Of a stretch of DNA of 20,550 bases, positions 1-6,700 are shown piece by piece. A program made the position numbers and the translations under genes. The notes beneath the pieces were generated by a model. It was not told the origin of the DNA, ran no database searches, and was given only the letters and a program-made list of their open reading frames with translations. The first letter of the stretch is position 1, and each line of letters starts with the position of its first letter. Source of the DNA: a virus; IMG/VR virus record IMGVR_UViG_3300030333_002007, positions 1 to 20,550 of that record; one strand, written 5' to 3'.

Positions 1-19
1 CTATTGTAACTGTTGCCAT
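1..19 (-). CDS. Start of a gene cut by the window edge
   Basis: An ATG on the minus strand at 19-17 follows the portal stop codon with no gap. It has AGGGAGAA, the end of the portal gene, as its ribosome binding site. Only Met-Ala-Thr-Val-Thr-Ile can be read before the window ends. In head modules the gene after the portal is often a scaffold or capsid gene, but six residues cannot decide this. Confidence 0.4.
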
Positions 20-2188
20 TTACAATTCTCCCTGTTGTTGTGGCCCTTGCAATATTTGCTTTGCCATTGTTATTATCTGAGCATAATTAGGATGCTCAGG
101 TAGTTGGGCACCTTCTTTAGTTGCCTTTATTGCAAGGTCAGCCCATTCTTGAAAATGCTTATCAATAGACACTGCTAATTGTTTAGCATTATCATCTTGA
201 GTATTCTTGGTTTGAGCATTAGTAAAACCAACGTTTGCCTCCGCTAAAGCGGATTCAGCCACAGCTTTCCTTTGCTCCTGTTGTTTCATCTGTTCAGCAT
301 CTTGAGATTGCTTTTCAATTTGCTCAGCAGCTTTCTGTTTAAATTCATCAGTGGTATAGTCTTCTAAGAAATCATTACTATCTAAGTTCATAGCTTCTAA
401 TAATTTAGTAGCTAAGACAGCAGGAGCTTCAGGTTTAATTACCATACCTACACCTTGATTATTTAATGCTGGTAATATTTCTGAACCTACTTTAGCAAGT
501 TTAGTAATTTGATTAGCGTTAGAATTTTCACCAATATCTAATAAAATTTCTACATCCATTTTATTTGGTAATGTATCTATATTAACCGTGCCATATACAC
601 CGTCAAGATTATAAGATATATTACCTTTCATATTCTTACGCATTGTTTCATATATACCAACTATTAATCTCTTAAAGCCGGTTTCAGCAAATCGTCTAGC
701 AATATGCTGTATACGTTTTTGTGCTGCAGACTGCACAGCAGCTAGCTTTTGTTCTGAGTTACCTGATATATACAAAGTATCATTAAGACCCTGTGCGGCC
801 TTTGACATGCCCGTTGCCTGTTCTTTTATTAGCTGTAAGTATTCTAATAATGGCACTGTACTCGTAGATATTGTTTCAGGAGGCATTTGTAATACAGCCT
901 GCTGAGGATTACCATTAGTTGGAATAATTTGTTTAGGCTTCATATTCTGTAATGCACTGAAGTCTACAACATTCGGATCAGCTAACTTAGGTGAATAGTT
1001 TGTTAAGTAAGTATTTTCTACAAACCCACGTAAGATTGCAGTTGATGCTAGTGTAGAACTACGTGTAAAGTCTGCCATTGATAATCCATAAAATTCAAAC
1101 GGAATATCAATAGGAACAATTGAAGCTAACGGAATATCTTCTACATCTGTTTCCTGAAGTATATTATCACCAACAGAAATAATATGCTTTAATTCTGCAA
1201 TACCATCACCGTCTCTATCAACATTAATCCAGGATTCTGTTAATACAACATTTCTATTTGCTTCTAATGGAATTAAATCATGCTGCTGATTACCTTGCCA
1301 GTATTCCTGACCTGTAATTTCTTTTCTTGCTGCAACATCTTCAGAGTATTGTGTACTCCCTAACCATTCTTCATTTGATAATTCATCCCACTCAGTTATA
1401 TTATCTGCAACTTCAGGATATAATTTACGTAATTCAGAACGTGTCATCTCAGTCTGAATACCTACAAAGTTTGCATCAGTAATACACGTTGCTTCTCTGG
1501 ATAACCTAAAGTTTTCCGGTGGAACAATTTCTATTTTAACTCTTGACTTATCTATTGTCTTTTTTATTCGGACATTAACGTACATTAATTCTAGATTTTC
1601 TTGGCCATCTACTAATGGTGCTTCAGCATTTACAATATTTTCAAATTGAAGATCTCCAACAACTTCTATATTATCATCTGCCAGTAGCTCATCTAATTTT
1701 GTTTGCGAAATCTGTTCGAATTCCTCAAATGTATAATCATAATCTTCAATATATGACCAACGACAAATAGCATTCTTCCATAATAGTGATGCTTTAATCC
1801 ATTGTTGCATTAATTCCCAGCCATTATTCTTTTTAAACAAACAATAATTAACTATATTACCTGCATCTTTAGCTGCTGCAAAACTACCAGGAGTCTCATC
1901 ATATGGTATAAATCGTGCTAATCTGTGGTTACTTAAGAACAAATCAGAGATAACTGCAGTATATGCTTCAATAACTTCAGTTGTTGATGTATCTACTATT
2001 GTACTAACACCCTGTGGTGTTAAGTGATTCTCAGCTAAACCTGCATATTCGTATGTAGCTTTTAATCTTTCTCGTGCAAGATCTGAACTGTTAAGCCAAT
2101 CACCACTGGAATTAGCAACACCAGTTTCAATTAACTGTATAAGTTGCTCATCGGTAACTTTTTCTTTATATCCGTCAGGTTTACTCAT
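20..2188 (-). CDS. Portal protein (P22-type, podovirus-like)
   Basis: A protein of 722 residues. It is recognised as a phage portal by overall sequence character, not by a single motif: an N-terminal Ala/Glu-rich helical part, a long mixed alpha/beta centre with a stretch near residue 365 (FYGLSMAD) that resembles the conserved portal core, and a Gln- and Ala-rich helical C-terminus with coiled-coil character (about residues 630-720). Length agrees with P22-like portals (about 700 residues). The portal forms the dodecameric ring at the head vertex through which TerL drives DNA. The start is well placed behind AGGGAGAACC. It overlaps the stop of the upstream small gene by ATGA and lies downstream of terL in the same leftward operon. 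Confident on role, less on the exact family. Confidence 0.85.
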   Translation of the reverse strand: MSKPDGYKEKVTDEQLIQLIETGVANSSGDWLNSSDLARERLKATYEYAGLAENHLTPQGVSTIVDTSTTEVIEAYTAVISDLFLSNHRLARFIPYDETPGSFAAAKDAGNIVNYCLFKKNNGWELMQQWIKASLLWKNAICRWSYIEDYDYTFEEFEQISQTKLDELLADDNIEVVGDLQFENIVNAEAPLVDGQENLELMYVNVRIKKTIDKSRVKIEIVPPENFRLSREATCITDANFVGIQTEMTRSELRKLYPEVADNITEWDELSNEEWLGSTQYSEDVAARKEITGQEYWQGNQQHDLIPLEANRNVVLTESWINVDRDGDGIAELKHIISVGDNILQETDVEDIPLASIVPIDIPFEFYGLSMADFTRSSTLASTAILRGFVENTYLTNYSPKLADPNVVDFSALQNMKPKQIIPTNGNPQQAVLQMPPETISTSTVPLLEYLQLIKEQATGMSKAAQGLNDTLYISGNSEQKLAAVQSAAQKRIQHIARRFAETGFKRLIVGIYETMRKNMKGNISYNLDGVYGTVNIDTLPNKMDVEILLDIGENSNANQITKLAKVGSEILPALNNQGVGMVIKPEAPAVLATKLLEAMNLDSNDFLEDYTTDEFKQKAAEQIEKQSQDAEQMKQQEQRKAVAESALAEANVGFTNAQTKNTQDDNAKQLAVSIDKHFQEWADLAIKATKEGAQLPEHPNYAQIITMAKQILQGPQQQGEL

Positions 2189-2328
2189 TGTGGTTCTCCC
2201 TGATGCATATAAACTTTCTTAGCTTCTTTTAATTGTTTACTTGTATATGAACCCGGATTAGTAAGAGTTCTAGTCTTTTCTTTTTTAGACTTTTCTTTCT
2301 TTCTAGGTTCTTGTATAAATCTTGACAT
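2185..2328 (-). CDS. Small lysine-rich protein, 47 aa
   Basis: A short gene between the transporter-like gene and the portal. It starts at 2328 behind a strong AGGAG site and ends in a TGA that overlaps the portal ATG (ATGA), so the two are probably translationally coupled. The product is very basic: a run of alternating Lys/Glu/Arg in residues 9-20, then a Gly-Ser-Tyr stretch and a second Lys-rich helix. No membrane segment and no known motif. Being highly charged and next to the portal, it could be a minor head or nucleic-acid-binding protein. That is inference only. Confidence 0.7.
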   Translation of the reverse strand: MSRFIQEPRKKEKSKKEKTRTLTNPGSYTSKQLKEAKKVYMHQGEPQ

Positions 2329-2344
2329 ATTCCGCTCCTGGGAT

Positions 2345-2806
2345 TTACAATTTATTTAAAAATCTTGCTATATGATGTACAAATGGTAACAATGTAGCTG
2401 CCATAAATAGATTAACACCTGAGTGTGCTACAGCTATTCGTAATGTATCACCCTTAGGTAAACCATCTGAAACAAGCAGTCCTGCTAACCATATAGTTCC
2501 GGTTGTTCCTATATTAGCACCTAATACTGCAGCAACAGCAGAAGGTAAAGGTAAGAAACCACTTGCTACCAATCCTACGATTGCTGTTGTTGACAGTGAA
2601 CTTGACTGCCACATTAATGTACAAACAATTCCACCTAAGAACATTAGGTATGGATTAGCTATAAAAGGTTCAAGCTGTTCTACTCTACCAAGCGCTTTCA
2701 TTCCGCCTGCAAACATTTTAAGCCCTACATAAAATACTATTAGTCCTACTATAATTTTAAAAACTGGTGTATGATGTATTGAAGCTATATTAGGTAAATC
2801 TGTCAT
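2345..2806 (-). CDS. Single-repeat Na/Pi-cotransporter-like membrane protein
   Basis: A protein of 153 residues that matches one complete repeat of the Na+/phosphate cotransporter II family (PF02690). It has a glycine-rich helix at about residues 17-37, the hallmark QSSS at 67-70 followed by a hydrophobic helix, GANIGTT at 96-102, and a final RIAVAH...NLF helix at 122-140. Cellular members carry two such repeats in inverted orientation plus, often, a PhoU domain; here there is one. It would sit in the inner membrane. The gene lies 3 bases after the coiled-coil gene and uses a GAGGA site within that gene's end. Either a dimeric half-transporter aiding phosphate uptake during infection or a membrane protein reused for another purpose would fit. 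Family call strong, function open. Confidence 0.8.
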   Translation of the reverse strand: MTDLPNIASIHHTPVFKIIVGLIVFYVGLKMFAGGMKALGRVEQLEPFIANPYLMFLGGIVCTLMWQSSSLSTTAIVGLVASGFLPLPSAVAAVLGANIGTTGTIWLAGLLVSDGLPKGDTLRIAVAHSGVNLFMAATLLPFVHHIARFLNKL

Positions 2807-2809
2807 GAG

Positions 2810-3022
2810 CTAGTCCTCACATTTACATTGGTTCTTTTTTAAATTAATTACTTCTTCTATTAATTCAGCATTACGCTTTAATAATTTATAATGCGCATCC
2901 TGATGTTCTTTTAAATCCATTTTAACTAACCAAAGCTCTTGCCTTGCAGCCAACATCTCTCTTCTTAATGTTTCTTCAAAACTCTCTTCATGATTTTTCC
3001 AGCCGTCCCCTGTATTAAACAT
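2810..3022 (-). CDS. Small coiled-coil protein, 70 aa
   Basis: Not recognised. Residues 12-65 form a continuous charged helix with heptad-like Leu/Met spacing, so a coiled coil is likely. The C-terminus has a Cys-Lys-Cys pair. There is no signal peptide or membrane segment, which argues against an inner-membrane spanin. The start follows AGAGGATAAC and lies one base after the stop of the EF-hand gene. With the two adjacent membrane proteins it forms a compact group in the usual place of accessory or lysis genes in such operons, but a lysis role is not shown by the sequence. Confidence 0.75.
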   Translation of the reverse strand: MFNTGDGWKNHEESFEETLRREMLAARQELWLVKMDLKEHQDAHYKLLKRNAELIEEVINLKKNQCKCED

Positions 3023-3023
3023 G

Positions 3024-3359
3024 TTATCCTCTTCTACTCATCCAGGCTGATGCACCCATATATGCACCGACTATACCTGCTCCTGAGATATAAAATAAAT
3101 TACTAACGTCACTCAATGCTTCCACTCTATCAAGTGGGACCCACGGCAAAAACATTGCCGCGGTAAACACACCCATAGCTATTAAAGTATATCTTGCCAT
3201 CCTTAATTGTGCAAGTTCTTTACGTAATAAAGATTCTGTTTCTTTTATTTCTTTCAAATGTGCTAACTCCGCATCGGATACAACACCATCACCATCCTCA
3301 TCGTATTCGTTGAACCTTGAGTTTTTCTCTAAGTTTTTTTGAATTGCTTTCATTATCAT
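3024..3359 (-). CDS. EF-hand membrane protein, possible holin-like
   Basis: A protein of 111 residues in three parts. Residues 20-31 form a textbook EF-hand loop (Asp20, Asp22, Asp24, Gly25, Glu31 at positions 1, 3, 5, 6 and 12), which normally binds calcium. Residues 32-54 are a charged helix. Two membrane segments follow at about 57-74 and 87-105, with a basic tail. Size and two-helix topology resemble class II holins, yet a cytosolic or periplasmic calcium-binding domain is unusual for them. The start at 3359 is behind GAGAAG; Met3 is an alternative. Domain calls are firm, the lysis role is inference. Confidence 0.75.
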   Translation of the reverse strand: MIMKAIQKNLEKNSRFNEYDEDGDGVVSDAELAHLKEIKETESLLRKELAQLRMARYTLIAMGVFTAAMFLPWVPLDRVEALSDVSNLFYISGAGIVGAYMGASAWMSRRG

Positions 3360-3453
3360 TTTTCTTCTCAGGTAATTTAGTTTCTAAGTTGTATGTCTTC
3401 CTAACTTTATGTATCCTCATTTTAATTAAACTAACTCTGTCTTCTAAGTCCAT
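3298..3453 (-). CDS. Candidate small basic protein overlapping two genes
   Basis: An open frame of 51 codons starts inside the last codons of the 66-residue gene (10-base overlap) and runs 62 bases into the EF-hand gene in another frame. The product begins with a helical segment (MDLEDRVSLIK) and is rich in Lys, Arg and Asn. It fills the only gap in this tightly packed operon, which favours a real gene. Its ribosome site is weak (GGAAAAACGG) and the end overlaps a better gene, which counts against it. Confidence 0.4.
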   Translation of the reverse strand: MDLEDRVSLIKMRIHKVRKTYNLETKLPEKKNDNESNSKKLREKLKVQRIR

Positions 3454-3644
3454 AATCCGTTTTTCCACTGATGCAAGTGAGTCTCAATAAACTCATCAGT
3501 GTTACGAATTTTTAATTTATTAAATTCTTTTAAAGAATCCCACAGTACTTTACGATCAAAGTGGGGTGTATTTAAATTATTCTCTTCACAATAGTTATCT
3601 AATACTTCCATTGCTTTCTGAGCTTCTTGAGGTTTTACCTTCAT
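3444..3644 (-). CDS. Hypothetical protein, 66 aa
   Basis: Not recognised. It is a soluble, largely helical and slightly basic protein with His and Trp near the C-terminus (ETHLHQWKNGLW). The ATG lies directly after the stop of the DUF6321-like gene, so it is probably translated by coupling, as the upstream AAGG is weak and distant. It lies in the leftward packaging operon. Confidence 0.65.
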   Translation of the reverse strand: MKVKPQEAQKAMEVLDNYCEENNLNTPHFDRKVLWDSLKEFNKLKIRNTDEFIETHLHQWKNGLWT

Positions 3645-3920
3645 TTACCATTTAACCTTATGTGACCAGTATCTAGCACTTAGCTTACTTGGATTTGCAT
3701 CTTGCGCATTATGTCTAGCATAATATGATTTCTTACGCGCTTTATCTTTTGCACTAGTAGGATTCTTACCAGCACCACGTACGCCTTGCTGTCCAAATCT
3801 TACTAACTTAACTTGATCTCCAACTTTTGCTAATACTGCATGTGAGCTTCTAGCATGACCTGGAGTTCGTTTTGGTTTATTATATCCAGAAAATTTTTCA
3901 CCTCTGTAATCAATCGACAT
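3645..3920 (-). CDS. DUF6321-like small basic protein
   Basis: A protein of 91 residues with a pattern I recognise from many phages and some bacteria: N-terminal SIDYRGEKFSGYNKPKRTPG, a central AVLAKVGDQVKLVRFGQQG strand region, a Lys/Ser-rich helix and a closing SARYWSHKVKW. I associate this with DUF6321, whose role is unknown. The many Arg and Lys residues suggest contact with nucleic acid or with the virion interior. The start follows AGGGATAAG. It overlaps the upstream 41-residue gene by 11 bases. Confidence 0.75.
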   Translation of the reverse strand: MSIDYRGEKFSGYNKPKRTPGHARSSHAVLAKVGDQVKLVRFGQQGVRGAGKNPTSAKDKARKKSYYARHNAQDANPSKLSARYWSHKVKW

Positions 3921-4035
3921 TCTTATCCCTCATTTTTTTAACGTAAGCTATAGCCTCTGCCATAGATGGTATGTAGTTTCCTTTAGCTGCCACACTATTT
4001 TGATAACGTATAGCAGCTCTTCTTAATTTTTTCAT
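3910..4035 (-). CDS. Small basic protein, 41 aa
   Basis: A short gene joined to both neighbours. Its ATG overlaps the TGA of the 38-residue gene (ATGA), and its TGA lies 11 bases inside the DUF6321-like gene. The product is basic and helical (MKKLRRAAIRYQNSVAAKGN at the start). Not recognised. The perfect chaining and the lack of other coding potential here support it. Confidence 0.6.
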   Translation of the reverse strand: MKKLRRAAIRYQNSVAAKGNYIPSMAEAIAYVKKMRDKNVD

Positions 4036-4148
4036 TGTATAAAGATATGGTATATTAACAAACCAATTATTAATAACTTACCATAATCTAAATCCCAGGC
4101 TGTGCCTTCACCGAATTTTTTACTAAAATTTTTTAATTTTTCTTTCAT
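4032..4148 (-). CDS. Small membrane protein, 38 aa
   Basis: It starts at 4148 behind a consensus AAGGAGGT site with ideal spacing, the best ribosome site in the leftward operon. Residues 1-11 are Lys-rich and residues 25-37 (LLIIGLLIYHIFI) form a short C-terminal membrane segment, so a single-pass protein with its N-terminus in the cytosol is likely. Function unknown; such tiny phage membrane proteins can be lysis regulators or host-envelope effectors. Confidence 0.65.
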   Translation of the reverse strand: MKEKLKNFSKKFGEGTAWDLDYGKLLIIGLLIYHIFIQ

Positions 4149-4158
4149 GTATACCTCC

Positions 4159-4224
4159 TTAGGTGGCGGATTTATCCCCTGCTTCCGCCGGAGCAGCGAG
4201 GACAATGGGAACTCTTAGAGCCAT
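4159..4224 (-). CDS. Candidate 21-aa peptide after terL
   Basis: A very short frame begins inside the terL stop region and runs to a TAA just before the strong ribosome site of the next gene. It reads as a hydrophobic start followed by an Ala/Pro/Glu/Gly-rich end (LAAPAEAGDKSAT). This stretch is clearly richer in G and C than its surroundings and also holds an inverted repeat (GGCGGA / TCCGCC). It could be a leader peptide, a gene remnant or just a hairpin linker. Confidence 0.2.
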   Translation of the reverse strand: MALRVPIVLAAPAEAGDKSAT

Positions 4225-5882
4225 CGTGTATCATCTTGCTGCGGTATTGAACCTGCCTTTTGAGACCATGGCACTTTATCTGCGGTTAATTTATCGTAAT
4301 GTGTTCTTAATGTTTCTAAGGCAATAGCTGTAGCCATAATAGTATCATCATGACACCCAGGAGCAGCCTCAGTTCTTCCGGATTCGGTACTAACATAATC
4401 TTTTAGTTCCTGTATAATTACTTTAGATCCTATCCATATATCATCATTTTCTACAGCATTCTTTAAATTACCTATAATATGAGGCTTAGTAACCTGTGTT
4501 GTTCTAAATCCAGGCACCTGACCTTCTTCTTTTGATATTGAGGAAATCTTTGTTTGTTTATATATATTTAAATAATTCATCTGCGATAAACGAGATAAGG
4601 TTGCAACACCCATTGAATTACTTTCAACAGTTAGTAATGCATTATTATAATACCTACCAAGGTAAAACAACAAATCACCAAACTTACTAGGGTCAATATA
4701 GCTGTCACGATACAAAGCAATTACTTTCCTATCTGTATCCATAACAACTGCTGCTGAATAATCTTGGCCTACGCCTAGAGCCACATCGGCAGCAAGTATA
4801 AAATTACTATCCCAATCAGGATACTCCCATATATCCAGGTTGCCATCGTTAGAATCCTCCCATGTTAACGAATTAAAATCAAAAAGCATTTTCTTTTGAG
4901 GTGTATGCGCAATTAACTGGTTTACTTTGTCCATAGCAAATACAGACTTACCAGCTGTTATAAACGCTTCATCGGGAGTTGCTGGGTATTCCTGGCGGAA
5001 CTTTAGTTCCCCACCTTCAGCAATCTTCAACCGACGCCAGTAGAGTTGTCCGTTGTTTAAGTTGTGCTGCTCTACCAGTAGCTCCTCTTCTGAGGAACGT
5101 TCGAAACCTTCAGGTGGATCTCTATAGTATTCCGGTGTAGAGAACCACGGAAGGAATATCGGTAAATACTCATTCTCACCATCCAGTGCACCTTTCCACA
5201 ATCTGTAGAATTCACCTTGAGCGCCGTTAGCTGTTGACTCAAGTATGACTTCGGTACCTGGAGCTTCAGATATACCCTGGAACAAACCAGCTAATATCTT
5301 TTCATCATGCTGCCAGAAGGCAACCTCTGATAAATGTGCGATCGTTGGTGTTGTACCACGACCTGCTTCAGGTGATCCTGCAGTATATAATCTATATGAC
5401 GATATAGGTTTATCTTTACCTTCCTTTTTAAAATGAGGTGAAGATATAACAATTTCTTTAGCATTCGATTTAATTTCATTTGGCTTATAGATAGTATTCA
5501 TATTCTTAATAATATTCTTAGACAAATTAAATAATGCGTCAGATGTTGCACTGTCATGTGCCATAACAACTGATCGTGCGTGCGGAGTGAAATATGTTTT
5601 CCAGAATACTCTACCAGCACAGTAAGTACTAATACCTTGCTGTCTGGCTTTCAATATGATTGCTCTAACTTTTCCAGTATCAGCCAGCTGTTTATCTAAA
5701 AGTTCTGTAATTTTTTTCTGGCAGCTGTTGAACTTAAAATCTATAAAGCCCCTTCTTGCATCCTTAGTAATGATCTTAATATTGTCAGATGCAAAAGAAG
5801 TAAAGTTATTTTCGTAATCTTTTAATTTATTTCTTTTATTCTTTTCTTCGAGAAGTCTTAATAGTTCTTTCTTCTTATTCAT
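4215..5882 (-). CDS. terL: Terminase large subunit (TerL)
   Basis: DNA-packaging motor ATPase and headful or end-cutting nuclease, 555 residues, a normal length. The ATPase domain has the Walker A variant KARQQGIS at 78-85, a Walker B-like IAHLSE ending at Glu186, and the coupling motif ESTANG at 215-220. The nuclease domain (from about residue 360) has the RNase H-like acidic set: Asp366 in ILAADVA, Glu420 and the Asp512-Asp513 pair in HDDT. It docks on the portal and uses ATP to drive DNA into the head. The start at 5882 follows GGAGAGG. It is the first gene of the leftward block, right behind a dyad element also linked to the terS-like gene far away. Confidence 0.95.
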   Translation of the reverse strand: MNKKKELLRLLEEKNKRNKLKDYENNFTSFASDNIKIITKDARRGFIDFKFNSCQKKITELLDKQLADTGKVRAIILKARQQGISTYCAGRVFWKTYFTPHARSVVMAHDSATSDALFNLSKNIIKNMNTIYKPNEIKSNAKEIVISSPHFKKEGKDKPISSYRLYTAGSPEAGRGTTPTIAHLSEVAFWQHDEKILAGLFQGISEAPGTEVILESTANGAQGEFYRLWKGALDGENEYLPIFLPWFSTPEYYRDPPEGFERSSEEELLVEQHNLNNGQLYWRRLKIAEGGELKFRQEYPATPDEAFITAGKSVFAMDKVNQLIAHTPQKKMLFDFNSLTWEDSNDGNLDIWEYPDWDSNFILAADVALGVGQDYSAAVVMDTDRKVIALYRDSYIDPSKFGDLLFYLGRYYNNALLTVESNSMGVATLSRLSQMNYLNIYKQTKISSISKEEGQVPGFRTTQVTKPHIIGNLKNAVENDDIWIGSKVIIQELKDYVSTESGRTEAAPGCHDDTIMATAIALETLRTHYDKLTADKVPWSQKAGSIPQQDDTRWL

Positions 5883-5902
5883 AAAACCTCTCCTCGGATT
5901 AA

Positions 5903-5940
5903 CTTTAAGGGGACATTTAAATTTAAACGTCTCCTTAAAG
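5903..5940 (-). promoter_or_regulatory. Dyad element upstream of terL
   Basis: Arms CTTTAAGGGGAC (5903-5914) and GTCTCCTTAAAG (5929-5940) pair over 12 positions with one G-T, around an A/T-only palindromic centre. It lies 20 bases before the terL start. Part of it, AGGGGACATTTAA at 5908-5920, recurs exactly before the terS-like gene. On the minus strand AT-rich -10-like sequence (about 5946-5962) lies upstream of it. It may be an operator, a late promoter part or an mRNA leader hairpin. Confidence 0.5.
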
Positions 5941-5999
5941 GGGGGATCTATATAATATATACTACCTTAAGAATAAGTCTGATTAACCTAAAAAATGAG

Positions 6000-6570
6000 T
6001 ATACCCCTTATACATCTCTAACCCCCTAACTTTTATATTAAACATCTCTTAAAATTATCTCAAAAAATATCAACACCTTCTTCTATTCCTTTATATCTTC
6101 TCTTATTTTTTTCAATAATTTTTTTATCCTTAATTTAATATCTTCTTTTAACAACATAGAAAGTACCCAAATTATGCAACATATTAATCCTTTATATAAT
6201 ATCTCTCAAATAATTCAATTCACCAAATATTTTTCTCACCCAACTATTTACCCTCTTCTTCATAATAAACAATTATCCCTATCTTATACACTGATTGATA
6301 CCTCAACCAATATCTTCTATACCAAACATCATCAAAATATCAATCAAACACTTCAATCTCAACCAATCTCAAATACCAACTTTTCTGCACCACCTTTATC
6401 TCTTCAACTGCAGTCCCAACCTCAAGCACAATCTCAATCCTTCCAACCTCTTCCTGTGCTTCAACAATCCCAACCTCAACCTGCAGTACCTCAACCTCAA
6501 GCACCTGCAGCACCTCAACAATCTCAACCTCAACCAATAGATAATAATCCTATACCAACTTAATCTCCAA
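6000..6570 (+). other. G-depleted, C-rich tract in the divergent control region
   Basis: By hand count positions 6001-6570 hold 17 G and about 167 C on the + strand (about 3 % and 29 %). From 6000 to about 6157 there is no G at all. The second half is a degenerate array of CCTCAA / CTCAA / CTTCAA units. The first part (to 6173) has no convincing gene; the second part is open as the Pro/Gln-rich frame. Such C-rich, G-poor RNA matches the known preference of Rho for loading sites. Confidence 0.85.
6174..6563 (+). CDS. Pro/Gln-rich low-complexity protein
   Basis: A frame of 129 codons from ATG to TAA, ending 13 bases before a strong terminator. Residues 1-60 are Asn/Ile/Tyr/His-rich; residues 61-125 are a Gln/Pro/Ser/Ala repeat (QSQPQ, PQPQAPAAPQQ). 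The near absence of G removes most Gly, Val, Asp and Glu codons, so the composition may simply follow the DNA bias. In favour of coding: most of the few G bases in the second half fall in first codon positions (GCA, GTA, GAT), and the frame runs cleanly to the terminator. Against: a weak ribosome site (AGAAAG), and a second frame is also open for 80 codons. Function unknown; a linker or disordered protein is conceivable. Confidence 0.45.
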   Translation: MQHINPLYNISQIIQFTKYFSHPTIYPLLHNKQLSLSYTLIDTSTNIFYTKHHQNINQTLQSQPISNTNFSAPPLSLQLQSQPQAQSQSFQPLPVLQQSQPQPAVPQPQAPAAPQQSQPQPIDNNPIPT

Positions 6571-6576
6571 TAAACT

Positions 6577-6601
6577 AAGAGCGCTTACGCGCTCTTTTTT
6601 T
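6577..6601 (+). terminator. Rho-independent terminator
   Basis: Stem AGAGCGC / GCGCTCT with a TTAC loop (6578-6595) followed by six T. It closes the transcript of the G-poor region before the next early genes. Confidence 0.85.
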
Positions 6602-6605
6602 AAAT

Positions 6606-6700
6606 GGTACCGTCATCCTCAGTGCGAGGAGAGTGTCAGAGAACTGACGTTGAAGTTTACTTGAAGTTATTCTGTCGAAATACTGACAGTGCGACCGGCG
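6606..6700 (+). other. Structured segment with direct repeats
   Basis: No gene is seen between 6602 and 6815. This part is richer in G and C than its surroundings and holds three short hairpins: CCTC/GAGG near 6616-6630, TCAG-AGAA-CTGA near 6636-6647, and CTGTC/GACAG near 6672-6689. CAGTGCGA occurs twice (about 6620 and 6687) and TTGAAGTT occurs twice in tandem, 11 bases apart (about 6650 and 6661). It may be a small RNA, an mRNA leader or a protein-binding region. Confidence 0.35.

Noticed and set aside
5245-5479. Open frames of about 60 codons on both strands inside terL
   Set aside because: They lie fully within a well-supported gene and show no ribosome site or motif.
6340-6537. Val/Glu-rich open frame on the minus strand across the G-poor tract
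   Set aside because: It is the mirror of the Pro/Gln repeat; its composition follows from the C-rich + strand, and it has no ribosome site or neighbouring gene chain.
6295-6540. Second + strand frame inside the G-poor tract
   Set aside because: Low-complexity DNA keeps it open; it ends short of the terminator and lacks a ribosome site.
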